Under the pieces are notes generated by a model. That model was not told where the DNA came from and ran no database searches. It saw only the letters and a list, made by a program, of their open reading frames with translations. Shown here piece by piece: positions 7,607 to 14,117 of a stretch of 23,083 bases of DNA; position 1 is the stretch's first letter, and each line of letters starts with the position of its first letter. Location of the stretch: the NCBI GenBank assembly GCA_050694275.1, contig JBOGXF010000186.1, positions 1 through 23,083 on the forward strand. The letters run 5' to 3'. The translations under genes and the position numbers were made by a program. The DNA comes from JBOGXF01 sp050694275. GTDB taxonomy: Bacteria; Actinomycetota; CADDZG01; WHSQ01.

Positions 7607-7890
7607 GTGTCGACTCCAAACAGTCGCAGCACGGCCTCGGTGAACACGAAGTCCATCCCAAAGATGAGCGCCGCGATGACAATTACGCTCACCAGCACCA
7701 CCAACGAGTAGGCGACAACCTCCTGGCGCGTCGGCCACGCGACCTTGCCCAGTTCGGCGATGACCTCTTTTGCGAACTGCCGAGGCTTCGTGCGCTCCTT
7801 CTTCTGCGCGGTAGCCGGAGGCCGTACCACGGGCCGCTGTGCCCGCTGCGCCTCCTGCTTCTTCATCAATCGCTTGTACTGCCTGTTCAC
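7603..7890 (-). CDS. secE: Preprotein translocase subunit SecE
   Basis: Small essential membrane subunit of the SecYEG channel, 95 aa. A basic, hydrophilic N-terminal half (MNRQYKRLMKKQEAQRAQR) is followed by the conserved amphipathic segment FAKEVIAELGKVAWPTRQEV. A single C-terminal membrane span follows (about residues 60-80, SLVVLVSVIVIAALIFGM). The start is GTG at 7890 with only a weak upstream purine run (AAAGGG). Its TGA overlaps the nusG ATG by 4 bp, the usual secE-nusG coupling. The tRNA-Trp gene usually found just upstream is displaced to 12016-12089. Confidence 0.96.
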   Translation of the reverse strand: MNRQYKRLMKKQEAQRAQRPVVRPPATAQKKERTKPRQFAKEVIAELGKVAWPTRQEVVAYSLVVLVSVIVIAALIFGMDFVFTEAVLRLFGVDT

Positions 7891-7958
7891 CGGGGCCCTT
7901 TCGTGGGACGCTGCCGGACGCGCTCACCAGAAGTCCGGCAGAGGGGAATCGGTCGAGC

Positions 7959-8024
7959 GCTCAGATTAGCACGTTCACAAGCCGTCGATCCTGCGCCGGG
8001 CCGCGGGCGACGGCTAATCTGAGC
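7959..8024. promoter_or_regulatory. Divergent promoter region with a 12-bp inverted repeat carrying both -10 boxes
   Basis: GCTCAGATTAGC (7959-7970) and GCTAATCTGAGC (8013-8024) are perfect inverted copies 42 bp apart. Read outward, each contains TAATCT, a TANNNT-type -10 box. The minus one (7968-7963) would start the secE transcript, with a leader of about 65 nt. The plus one (8015-8020) lies 10 nt before the ATG of the amidohydrolase. Neither has a good -35. The symmetry could be shared promoter design or an operator for one regulator. Confidence 0.6.
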
Positions 8025-8030
8025 ATTCCC

Positions 8031-9251
8031 ATGACGAGAACCGTCCTGGCCAACGGGCGCATCTTCGACGGAACCGGCGCGGCGGTCGCCGACGGCGACC
8101 TCGTGATCGAGGACGGGCGTATCGGCGCCGTCGGACCGGGACTCGATGGTGACGAGGTCGTCGACGTCACGGGCAAGACGTTGCTCCCCGGCCTCTTCGA
8201 TTGTCACGTTCACGTGACCCTCAGCCATATCGACATCTTTCGCCTGGTCAACACCCCGTTCTCCTATCGGTTCTTTGCTGCGGCTCGCAACCTGCGAACC
8301 ACGCTCGAAGCCGGAATCACGACCGTAAGAGACGCGGGGGGCGCGGATCTCGGGGTGAAACAGGCGGTAGACGATGGGCTCACACTCGGTCCTCGCATGC
8401 ACATCTCCATCACGATGATCACGCAGACCGGCGGCCACGGCGACCCCTGGACGGTGTCCGGGGACTGCGTCCACCTGCTCCCTCCCCCTCATCCGGGCGC
8501 GCCCGAGGCCCTGGTCGACGGCCCCGAGGAGATGCGAAAGACGGTGCGGGAGCTGATCCGAGCCGGTGCCGACGCCATCAAGGTTGCCACGTCCGGTGGC
8601 GTCATCTCGGCGCGCGACGATCCCACACACGCTCACTTCCGCGACGACGAGCTCGCGGTTCTCGTCGCCGAGGCCTCGGCGGCGGGACTCCCGGTCATGT
8701 CCCACGCCCAATCAACGGACGGCATCAAGTCCGCAGTGCGCGCCGGCATCCGCTCGATCGAGCACGGGATCTTCCTCGACGACGAAGCGATCGAGATGAT
8801 GCTCGAGGCAGGGACCTACTTGGTCCCAACTCTGCTCGCGCCGGCGGGGGTGCTCGCGGCCGCGGAGGCGGGAGCCGGCTTGCCCGAGTCGATCCTGCGA
8901 AAGGCGCGCGACGTCGTCGACGCCCACAGGGAGTCCTTCAAGAGCGCGGTCGCGGCGGGAGTGAAGGTGGCGATGGGAACGGACAGCGCGGTGACCCCGC
9001 ACGGCGACAATCTCAAGGAGCTCGCGCTCATGGTGGAGGGGGGCATGAGCCCTACCGATGCGCTCGTCGCCACCACCGCCACCGCGGCGGAATTGATGGG
9101 GGTCCGCGACGAACTCGGAACCCTCGAGGTCGGCAAGCGCGCCGACGTGGTCGTCGTGGACGGCGACCCTCTGGACGTGGTCGGGCTGCCCGAGCGAATC
9201 GAGGCGGTGTACAAGGACGGCGAACGCGTCGTGGACCGGCCGAAGCAGTGA
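8031..9251 (+). CDS. Metal-dependent amidohydrolase (imidazolonepropionase/Xaa-Pro dipeptidase-like)
   Basis: 406-aa amidohydrolase-superfamily TIM-barrel enzyme, probably cytosolic, acting on an amide, cyclic amide or dipeptide. The N-terminal beta-sandwich (residues 1-50) ends in LLPGLFDCHVHV, whose H59 and H61 are metal ligands. Other expected metal-site elements are AIKVATSGG (bridging lysine), MSHAQ and IEHG histidines, and the catalytic aspartate in MGTDSAVTPHGDN. The C-terminus ADVVVVDGDPLD is typical of the family. The ATG at 8031 has no Shine-Dalgarno but a -10 box 10 nt upstream, so the mRNA is nearly leaderless. It overlaps the MFS gene (GTGA), suggesting the exporter handles the substrate or product. 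Specificity cannot be read from sequence. Confidence 0.9.
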   Translation: MTRTVLANGRIFDGTGAAVADGDLVIEDGRIGAVGPGLDGDEVVDVTGKTLLPGLFDCHVHVTLSHIDIFRLVNTPFSYRFFAAARNLRTTLEAGITTVRDAGGADLGVKQAVDDGLTLGPRMHISITMITQTGGHGDPWTVSGDCVHLLPPPHPGAPEALVDGPEEMRKTVRELIRAGADAIKVATSGGVISARDDPTHAHFRDDELAVLVAEASAAGLPVMSHAQSTDGIKSAVRAGIRSIEHGIFLDDEAIEMMLEAGTYLVPTLLAPAGVLAAAEAGAGLPESILRKARDVVDAHRESFKSAVAAGVKVAMGTDSAVTPHGDNLKELALMVEGGMSPTDALVATTATAAELMGVRDELGTLEVGKRADVVVVDGDPLDVVGLPERIEAVYKDGERVVDRPKQ

Positions 9252-10519
9252 CCGGAGTCGAGGCGCGCCCGCGACTATCCGCCGACTTCTGGAAATACTT
9301 CGCGGGCCAAACGATCTCTTCGCTCGGCGACTCTTTCACGCTGTTTGCGTTGCCGTTGCTCGTCTTCAAGCTCACCGGCTCGGCCGTCAATCTCGCACTG
9401 AGCACCGCCGCCAACTTCATTCCTTATCTCCTGTTCGGCCTCGTCATCGGAGCCTACGTCGATCGCGTTGACCGCAAGAGGATGATGAAGATGACCGCGT
9501 TGGCACGTGCCGCAGTCATCTCCACGATTCCGCTCCTCGAAGTCTTCGGCGTGCTCAATGTCTGGTGGATCTACGCCGCGGGGTTTGCGAGCTCGACCCT
9601 CGGGATCGCGTTCGACGCAGGCGAGTTCGCCGCGATTCCTAGTCTCGTGAAGGCGGACAACCTCGTCACCGCCAACGCTCGCGTGATGGCGAGCAATCAG
9701 GGGGCACAGATCGCCGGTCCGATCCTTGCCGGCGCCCTCGTCGCGATCATTCCCATAACCGCGCTGTTCTTGTTCGACGCGACCACGTTCGTGGCCTCGG
9801 CCGTGGCGCTCTCGCTCGTGTCGCGCAGCTTCAATGTGATCGGCGAAGAGCAGCCCGACCCGTCGACGATATGGCAGGACGTACGAGAGGGATTGAGCTA
9901 CGTCCTGCGGCATCCGGTGCTCAGAAACATCTCGATCATGATGGCACTCATCAACTTCGTGGGGGCGACTACGTTCACGCAGCTTGTGCTCTTCGCCAAG
10001 GAGCGGCTTGATGCCACCGATCCGCAGATCGGAGTGCTGTTCTCGGCAGGCAGCGCCGGCGTCGTGCTGTGGTCCCTGGCCGCGGGACCGCTGCGGAGAC
10101 GCTGGTCCTTCTCGACCGTGGCGCTCGGGGCCCTCATGGCAGACGGAGCGCTCACGGTCGTGTTCGCCTTCAACCGCTCGTTTCCGATGGCGGTGGCAGT
10201 GTGGGGGATGGTCGTCGGCGTCGGACTCATGTTCAACATCAACACCGGGGCCCTCCGACAACAGATCGTTCCCAACCGATTGCTGGGGAGAGTGATAACC
10301 ATCGCCTCGGTCCTGGCATGGTCGGCGATCCCTCTCGGGGCGGTCGTCGGCGGGATCGCGATCGAGGCCACCGGCGACGTCGCGCTCGTATACGCGGCCG
10401 TCGGGACGGTGGTCTTTCTGATCGCGTTCGCATTCAGATTCACCGCGTTGGGCCACGCGGAAGACTTCGTTCCGCAGGAGGACAAGCGACCCGAAGAGAC
10501 GTCCGCCCTACGCGCGTGA
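9248..10519 (+). CDS. MFS transporter (MFS_3/EntS-like exporter)
   Basis: 423-aa multi-spanning membrane protein of the major facilitator superfamily. It starts at GTG 9248, overlapping the amidohydrolase stop as GTGA. The first helix region reads FAGQTISSLGDSFTLFALPL, followed by the loop 2-3 motif GAYVDRVDRKRMM, which has the D-x-x-x-R-K pattern. A second half begins near VLRNISIMMALINFVG with its own hydrophobic spans and ends in a charged, soluble tail. This layout fits the group containing macrolide and siderophore exporters. Its 3' end overlaps the convergent histidine kinase gene by 12 bp. Substrate is unknown; coupling with the hydrolase suggests a detoxification or turnover pair. Confidence 0.88.
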   Translation: MTGVEARPRLSADFWKYFAGQTISSLGDSFTLFALPLLVFKLTGSAVNLALSTAANFIPYLLFGLVIGAYVDRVDRKRMMKMTALARAAVISTIPLLEVFGVLNVWWIYAAGFASSTLGIAFDAGEFAAIPSLVKADNLVTANARVMASNQGAQIAGPILAGALVAIIPITALFLFDATTFVASAVALSLVSRSFNVIGEEQPDPSTIWQDVREGLSYVLRHPVLRNISIMMALINFVGATTFTQLVLFAKERLDATDPQIGVLFSAGSAGVVLWSLAAGPLRRRWSFSTVALGALMADGALTVVFAFNRSFPMAVAVWGMVVGVGLMFNINTGALRQQIVPNRLLGRVITIASVLAWSAIPLGAVVGGIAIEATGDVALVYAAVGTVVFLIAFAFRFTALGHAEDFVPQEDKRPEETSALRA

Positions 10520-11863
10520 CTGGTCGGGCAGTTTGAACGAAGGCGCCCCTGCATCGGTCTCGCCGTCCGCGGCCGTGCGGGAGCGGCCCAGGGACACGTT
10601 GGCGGCGGGGAGAATTACCGTGAAGCGGGCTCCGCTGGGATCGTTTGGCTCGTAGGTTACGCGCCCACCGTGCTCGCCCACGAGCGCGTGCACGATGGCG
10701 AGGCCGAGACCGACCGACGCGGCCGCGCCTTCCGACGAGAACGGCTCGAACAGCAACTCCCGATCCTCCCCCCGGATGCCGATCCCACCGTCGGCCACGG
10801 TGATTGCTGCTTCCGAACCGTCGCGCTCCGCCTCGATGACAAACGGAGGGGCGCCGTGACTCACGGCGTTCGTCAAGAGATTCACGAGAATCTGCTGCAA
10901 ACGACCGGGGTCGGCGCGGACCACGATCTCGTGATCGATCCTGACATCGAAGCGCGCGCCGCCTTCGACGTAGGACAAAGCCGATTCCACCGCATCTTGA
11001 AGAGGAACGTCCTCGACCGCCAGATTGAGCTTTCCCTGATCGAGGCGAGCGAGGTCGAGCAAGTCGGCCGCCAGCCGCTCGATCCGCTCGGCCTGACGAT
11101 CTGCCAGACGATACAGCTCGGTGACGGTGTCGGATGGGATGCGATCGCTCTTCGCGAGAAGTGTCTGGTGCACTCCGCGGATCGAAGTCAGCGGATTTCG
11201 CACGTCGTGGGCGAGCGTGGAGATGAGACCCGACCTGATCCGATCCACGCGCCGAAGCTCCGCAACCGCCTCCCCAAGCCTGGTCTTCTGTTTTATGAGA
11301 TCACGGGACATGAGCCCTGCGACCAAAGCGATGATCAGTGCGAGTCCCATGCGGAAGCTCACGCTGTTCCAAAGGAGCGGATAGTCGTAGTGAGACGAGC
11401 CCCACACCTCGCGCGCCGTGTATAGCAGGGTGGTCGCGGCCCAGGCACCGAGCGCGCCCGACAAGCTGAAGGAGATCGCTCCCTCGAGCGGGAGAATGAA
11501 GAGGACCGCCCACAGCGCCGAGTCTGGATCGAACGTGTAGAGCCAGACGAATCCTCCGATGATGAAGATGTCGAGGGCGAGGCCTCCGAGCGCGAGAGGA
11601 CGAGCGAACTCAATCGAATCGGGCCGCCGACCCAGCAGCGCGATGAGCAGATTGCCCACGGCGAGGATGGCGACGAGGGCCAGGCCGAGCGCCTCGAAAC
11701 CGGCCGGATAGGGCTTCTCGTAAAAAAGCACCTGGAACAAAGCCCACGGCACCCCGATCCAGCGAACGACGACCATTGAGCGCTGGGCGCGCAAAAGATC
11801 CGTCAGCCGCTGACCGCGCGCGTCGGCGCGCTCGCCGGTCACGGGGGACTGGCTCTCAGGCAT
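10508..11863 (-). CDS. Orphan membrane sensor histidine kinase
   Basis: 451-aa two-component sensor. Five or six predicted membrane spans lie between about residues 31 and 186 with no obvious extracellular domain, so it may sense something in the membrane. A short coiled region leads to the dimerisation/phosphoacceptor domain with H219 in LAHDVRNPLTSIRG. ATPase motifs are the N-box (LVNLLTNAVSHG), G1 (VADGGIGI), F-box (LLFEPF) and G2 (VGLGLAIVHALVGEHGG). The ATG at 11863 follows a purine run (AGGGG). No response regulator is adjacent; a stand-alone receiver occurs at 22572 but linkage is only a guess. Downstream of tRNA-Trp on the same strand. Confidence 0.93.
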   Translation of the reverse strand: MPESQSPVTGERADARGQRLTDLLRAQRSMVVVRWIGVPWALFQVLFYEKPYPAGFEALGLALVAILAVGNLLIALLGRRPDSIEFARPLALGGLALDIFIIGGFVWLYTFDPDSALWAVLFILPLEGAISFSLSGALGAWAATTLLYTAREVWGSSHYDYPLLWNSVSFRMGLALIIALVAGLMSRDLIKQKTRLGEAVAELRRVDRIRSGLISTLAHDVRNPLTSIRGVHQTLLAKSDRIPSDTVTELYRLADRQAERIERLAADLLDLARLDQGKLNLAVEDVPLQDAVESALSYVEGGARFDVRIDHEIVVRADPGRLQQILVNLLTNAVSHGAPPFVIEAERDGSEAAITVADGGIGIRGEDRELLFEPFSSEGAAASVGLGLAIVHALVGEHGGRVTYEPNDPSGARFTVILPAANVSLGRSRTAADGETDAGAPSFKLPDQSRA

Positions 11864-12015
11864 CCAACCACACCCCTATCAAAACGCTGATTCTCGAGGA
11901 AGTTGCTCCTCTGAGAGTTGATTCGGTAGCGATGGGCCACCTCTTGAGCAACAAAAGCAGGAGTTATCGGGCCGAATCGGACAGGATCACTCAACCGAGC
12001 GACCCGGGACACGAG

Positions 12016-12089
12016 CAGGGCGGGAGGGATTCGAACCCCCGACCACCGGTTTTGGAGACCGGCGCTCTGCCAGACTGAGCTACCGCCCT
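12016..12089 (-). tRNA. trpT: tRNA-Trp (anticodon CCA)
   Basis: A complete cloverleaf reads on the minus strand. The 7-bp acceptor stem is AGGGCGG (12089-12083) with CCGCCCT (12023-12017), and the discriminator G is at 12016. The D arm contains AGCTCAG...GGCAGAG. The anticodon stem CCGGT/ACCGG encloses the loop CTCCAAA, giving anticodon CCA. The T loop is TTCGAAT, with one G-U pair in the T stem. The 3' CCA is not encoded. In many bacteria this gene directly precedes secE-nusG, but here about 4.1 kb of other genes intervene. Anticodon CCA reads only UGG, so it does not explain the internal TGA in the DUF4395 gene. Confidence 0.97.
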
Positions 12090-12100
12090 GGGAACACGCA

Positions 12101-12106
12101 AGTCTA
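12101..12106 (-). promoter_or_regulatory. Likely -10 box for tRNA-Trp
   Basis: TAGACT on the minus strand (12106-12101) lies 11 nt before the tRNA 5' end, which fits a start a few bases upstream of the mature tRNA. No clear TTGACA-type -35 is seen at 17-18 nt. Confidence 0.4.
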
Positions 12107-12139
12107 TCCAGCAACACGCCGCGAACGGAAAGTGTTTCG

Positions 12140-12188
12140 GAACTCGTTGCGGCTCAGGGCGCATAGCGCCACTTTCTGCAACGAGTTC
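12140..12188. terminator. Nested inverted repeat, probable terminator of the sigma/anti-sigma operon
   Basis: A perfect 11-bp inverted repeat, GAACTCGTTGC/GCAACGAGTTC (12140-12150, 12178-12188), encloses symmetrical 7-nt internal loops and an inner GGCGC-ATA-GCGCC hairpin (12158-12170). It lies 16 bp beyond the anti-sigma stop and upstream of the tRNA-Trp promoter. There is no strong T-run on either strand. A terminator is the simplest reading; a palindromic repeat element or attenuator is possible. Confidence 0.5.
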
Positions 12189-12204
12189 GGCGCCGGCGAA
12201 CGAC

Positions 12205-12561
12205 TCAGGCGCGGGCCGGAGAGAGACGACCGCGACGGGTGCGCCACACGACCGCCCCCGCGGCGGCTCCCGCGAGCGCGACCGCGCCCCCGACGTAAGC
12301 GGCACGGTTGCGGGCGAGATGTCCGCGCGCTTGTTCGAGGCGACCGGGATGGCCGGGGATCGCCGTCAAGGCGCGCACAAGAGACGGAGGCGGCTCGATG
12401 GTCGACGGTTCGAGCAATCGCAGCGAGCCGAGCAGAGCTTCGTAACGGGCAAGCTCGGCTTTGCAGTCGCGACAGCGCGAGAGATGCCGGCGAACGGCAA
12501 GCGATACGTCTCCGTCCCGGGCATATGCCGGAAGCGCCTCGCACACCTCTGCACACTTCAT
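12205..12561 (-). CDS. Membrane-anchored zinc-finger anti-sigma factor (ZAS/zf-HC2)
   Basis: 118-aa partner of the preceding sigma factor. The N-terminal half carries the ZAS motif HxxxCxxC (H26, C30, C33 in RRHLSRCRDC) plus two further cysteines, C3 and C7, that could complete a metal or disulfide site. One membrane span lies at about residues 88-107 (AAYVGGAVALAGAAAGAVVW), followed by a short basic tail. The ATG overlaps the sigma stop as ATGA, the usual coupling for such pairs. Soluble ZAS proteins such as RsrA sense thiol oxidation and regulate thioredoxin genes; this one is membrane-bound, and a redox role is inferred from the divergent thioredoxin operon. Confidence 0.9.
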   Translation of the reverse strand: MKCAEVCEALPAYARDGDVSLAVRRHLSRCRDCKAELARYEALLGSLRLLEPSTIEPPPSLVRALTAIPGHPGRLEQARGHLARNRAAYVGGAVALAGAAAGAVVWRTRRGRLSPARA

Positions 12562-13172
12562 CGCTCTTCCTCCCTGGCCTCTCCCGTCTCTTCCGGGAAG
12601 ACCATGTCCCTCAGCTTCTTGCGGCCCCGGTGCACTCGCACCTTGGCCGCCGTCTCGGAGATCTTCAGCTCCGCTGCGAGCTCCTCGATCGACATCCCAT
12701 AAACGTCCCGCAGCACCACCGCGGCCCGGTAATGCTCGGGCAACGATCCCAGGGCACCCTCGAGAGCTTCGAGATCGAGCTTCGAGGTGGCCGCCGCCTC
12801 GGTCGAGCCGGGAGCGGGGATACCTGCGAGAGCCTCGTCCTCGCCTTGTACTTCTCGGGCACGCCTGCGAGCCCTCCCCCGCTGCTTCGAGATGGCGGTG
12901 TTGGCCGCTACCCGATACAGCCAGGTCGTAAACAACGCATCGCCCCGGAAACCCTTGAGGCTCCGATACACCTTGAGGTAGACGTCTTGCGTCGCCTCCG
13001 CTGCATCGTCGGGGTCCCTCAGGATCCGAAGGCAGAGCGTGTACACCTCCCGGTGCGTCAGCTCAACGAGCCGGGACCATGCGACCTCGTCGCCGCTTTT
13101 GCAACGTTCGATGAGGTCGGCCGGCACCAGCTCACGAGAGCCATCGCTCCGGGTGTCCTTAAGACGCTTCAC
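12558..13172 (-). CDS. ECF-type RNA polymerase sigma factor
   Basis: 204-aa extracytoplasmic-function sigma factor. Region 2 spans about residues 20-95 (LIERCKSGDEVAWSRLVELT, DDAAEATQDVYLKVYRSLKGF, FTTWLYRVAANTAISKQR). A variable linker follows, then region 4 (LPEHYRAAVVLRDVYGMSIEELA and ISETAAKVRVHRGRKKL). I chose the GTG at 13172 because a -10 box TAACCT (13186-13181) ends 8 nt upstream, which suggests a leaderless message. A TTG six bases further upstream would begin before the expected transcription start, and the long open frame upstream is antisense to the next gene. Translationally coupled to its anti-sigma factor. It shares a 79-bp divergent promoter region with the DUF4395-thioredoxin operon. 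Confidence 0.92.
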   Translation of the reverse strand: MKRLKDTRSDGSRELVPADLIERCKSGDEVAWSRLVELTHREVYTLCLRILRDPDDAAEATQDVYLKVYRSLKGFRGDALFTTWLYRVAANTAISKQRGRARRRAREVQGEDEALAGIPAPGSTEAAATSKLDLEALEGALGSLPEHYRAAVVLRDVYGMSIEELAAELKISETAAKVRVHRGRKKLRDMVFPEETGEAREEER

Positions 13173-13180
13173 TTCCAAGA

Positions 13181-13186
13181 AGGTTA
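13181..13186 (-). promoter_or_regulatory. -10 box for the ECF sigma gene
   Basis: TAACCT on the minus strand, 8 nt before the GTG start; no standard -35 at 17-18 nt. The hexanucleotide GTAACC occurs three times in this 79-bp region: here on minus (13187-13182) and on plus at 13216-13221 and 13239-13244. This hints at a shared recognition motif, possibly for the sigma factor itself. Confidence 0.5.
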
Positions 13187-13239
13187 CCGGGGCGTCACGC
13201 TCCGCTGATGGAGCTGTAACCCACGTCGCCGGACGGTCG

Positions 13240-13245
13240 TAACCT
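13240..13245 (+). promoter_or_regulatory. -10 box for the DUF4395-thioredoxin operon
   Basis: TAACCT ends 6 nt before the GTG at 13252, matching the geometry of a leaderless actinobacterial transcript. The preceding base makes it GTAACC, the motif also found 23 bp upstream. No TTGACA-like -35 is visible, so recognition by an alternative sigma factor is possible. Confidence 0.5.
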
Positions 13246-13251
13246 GGGGAC

Positions 13252-13668
13252 GTGGTCGATTCGATGCTTCCCCGCTTCTCCCAGGCGGTCCAGGCCGTGG
13301 TTCTGGCCGTGGCCTTCGTGACCGATGCCCGCTGGGTGGTGCCGCTCATGGCGGTGATCCTGTCGGCCGCGGTCCTCGGCGGTCCCCAATTCAACCTCCT
13401 CGCCCACCTGTACCGTTCGCTGCCGATCCCCTCGGGCGAGCCGGAGCCCGCCGCCCCCCCTCGATTCGCCCAGACTCTCGGCGCGATCTTCTTGATCATC
13501 GGGTCGATCGGTCTGTTCGCCGCGACCCGGGAGACGACCATCTGGTGGGTGCTCGGATGGGGGCCCGCCCTCGCGGTCGCGGTGCTGGCGGCGCTCGCGG
13601 CGACCACTTCCTTCTGACTGGGTTGCGAGATCTACCTGCTGGTTCAGCGGGTGCGAACGGCGCGATGA
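13252..13668 (+). CDS. DUF4395-type membrane protein, candidate selenoprotein (in-frame TGA at 13615-13617)
   Basis: The first 121 codons give a small membrane protein with three or four hydrophobic segments and the PPRFAQTLGAIF core that I recognise as DUF4395. The family normally ends in F-C-x-G-C-E followed by Y-L. Here the frame reads ATTSF, then TGA, then LGCEIYLLVQRVRTAR and TGA. The internal TGA therefore replaces the first cysteine of a CxxC, giving a UxxC motif typical of redox selenoproteins. Read through, the protein is 138 aa and its stop overlaps the thioredoxin start as ATGA. A SECIS-like hairpin follows the TGA. TGA is also the ordinary stop of many genes here, so there is no global reassignment. 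Alternatives are a TGC-to-TGA nonsense mutation or sequencing error, giving a 121-aa product. The start GTG is leaderless. Confidence 0.7.
13634..13652 (+). promoter_or_regulatory. SECIS-like hairpin downstream of the in-frame TGA
   Basis: ACCTGCTG (13634-13641) pairs fully with CAGCGGGT (13645-13652), with one G-U pair, around the loop GTT. A lower, imperfect stem can form from GTTGC (13622-13626) and GCGAAC (13653-13658). The loop begins with G and lies 24 nt after the TGA. As I recall, bacterial SECIS elements require a G at the start of the apical loop and a UGA-to-loop distance in the high teens to thirties; E. coli fdhF has about 18 nt. The hairpin is inside coding sequence, as bacterial SECIS elements are. 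Confidence 0.5.
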
Positions 13669-14117
13669 GTGATCGACTGCTCATCCTCGCTATTGCCGCC
13701 GCGGCCGGCGCGCTCTTGCTGCTGGCCTACAGCCTTTACCGCCGGCTCTGGGGACCTTCCCCCGAATGGCTCGACGTCGACGAGCTCGGCCTCGAGCTCA
13801 TGTCGGGATGTTGTGCATTCGTCGTCTTCACCACCCCCGCCTGCCGCCCGTGCAAGGCGGTGTTGAGAATCGTGCGAGGAGCTGCCGAAAGAAGTGGAGG
13901 GCTGACCGAAGTGACCACGGTCGATGCCATGGAGCATCCGGACCTCGCCGTTCGCTACGACGTGCGCACGATCCCCACCACGTTCCTGATCACCGCGAGC
14001 GGGCACGTGATCGCACGATGGACCCGTGTGCCGGACACGAGCGCAGTCGAGGCCGCGCTGAGCGGGGTCGACGACCGCGGCGAGATCAGGTGGCGGCGCC
14101 GGCGCGAACGCGTCTAA
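13665..14117 (+). CDS. Membrane-anchored thioredoxin-family protein
   Basis: 150-aa thiol-disulfide oxidoreductase. One N-terminal membrane span (about residues 4-25, LLILAIAAAAGALLLLAYSL) is followed by basic residues, then a thioredoxin fold from about residue 38. The active site is FTTPACRPCK (C60 and C63) and the cis-proline loop is VRTIPTTFL. C49 and C50 are two extra cysteines just before the active-site strand. The ATG overlaps the stop of the read-through DUF4395 frame (ATGA) and lacks its own Shine-Dalgarno, which implies translational coupling. With the upstream UxxC/CxxC membrane protein it probably forms a membrane electron-relay pair. Its 3' end overlaps the convergent sulfur-carrier gene by 4 bp. 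Confidence 0.88.
   Translation: MSDRLLILAIAAAAGALLLLAYSLYRRLWGPSPEWLDVDELGLELMSGCCAFVVFTTPACRPCKAVLRIVRGAAERSGGLTEVTTVDAMEHPDLAVRYDVRTIPTTFLITASGHVIARWTRVPDTSAVEAALSGVDDRGEIRWRRRRERV

Noticed and set aside
7607..7927. In-frame upstream extension of nusG through secE
   Set aside because: The ATG at 7606 has a ribosome-binding site and the ATGA overlap with secE; the extension is the secE gene read in another frame.
11864..12015. Possible rpmG (L33) gene near tRNA-Trp, as in many genomes
   Set aside because: Both strands read; no L33-like Cys pairs or basic motif found. The interval holds only the kinase upstream region.
13173..13607. In-frame upstream extension of the ECF sigma factor
   Set aside because: It is antisense to the DUF4395 gene and passes through the divergent promoter region; family alignment begins near the GTG at 13172.
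13615..13617. Global reassignment of TGA to Trp or Cys as the explanation of the internal TGA
   Set aside because: Many genes here end at TGA in sensible places (secE, amidohydrolase, MFS, sigma, otsA), and the tRNA-Trp anticodon is CCA.
13545..13664. N-terminal extension of the thioredoxin gene through the DUF4395 end
   Set aside because: The ATG at 13665 gives a normal signal-anchor, and the upstream frame is out of register with the conserved DUF4395 tail.
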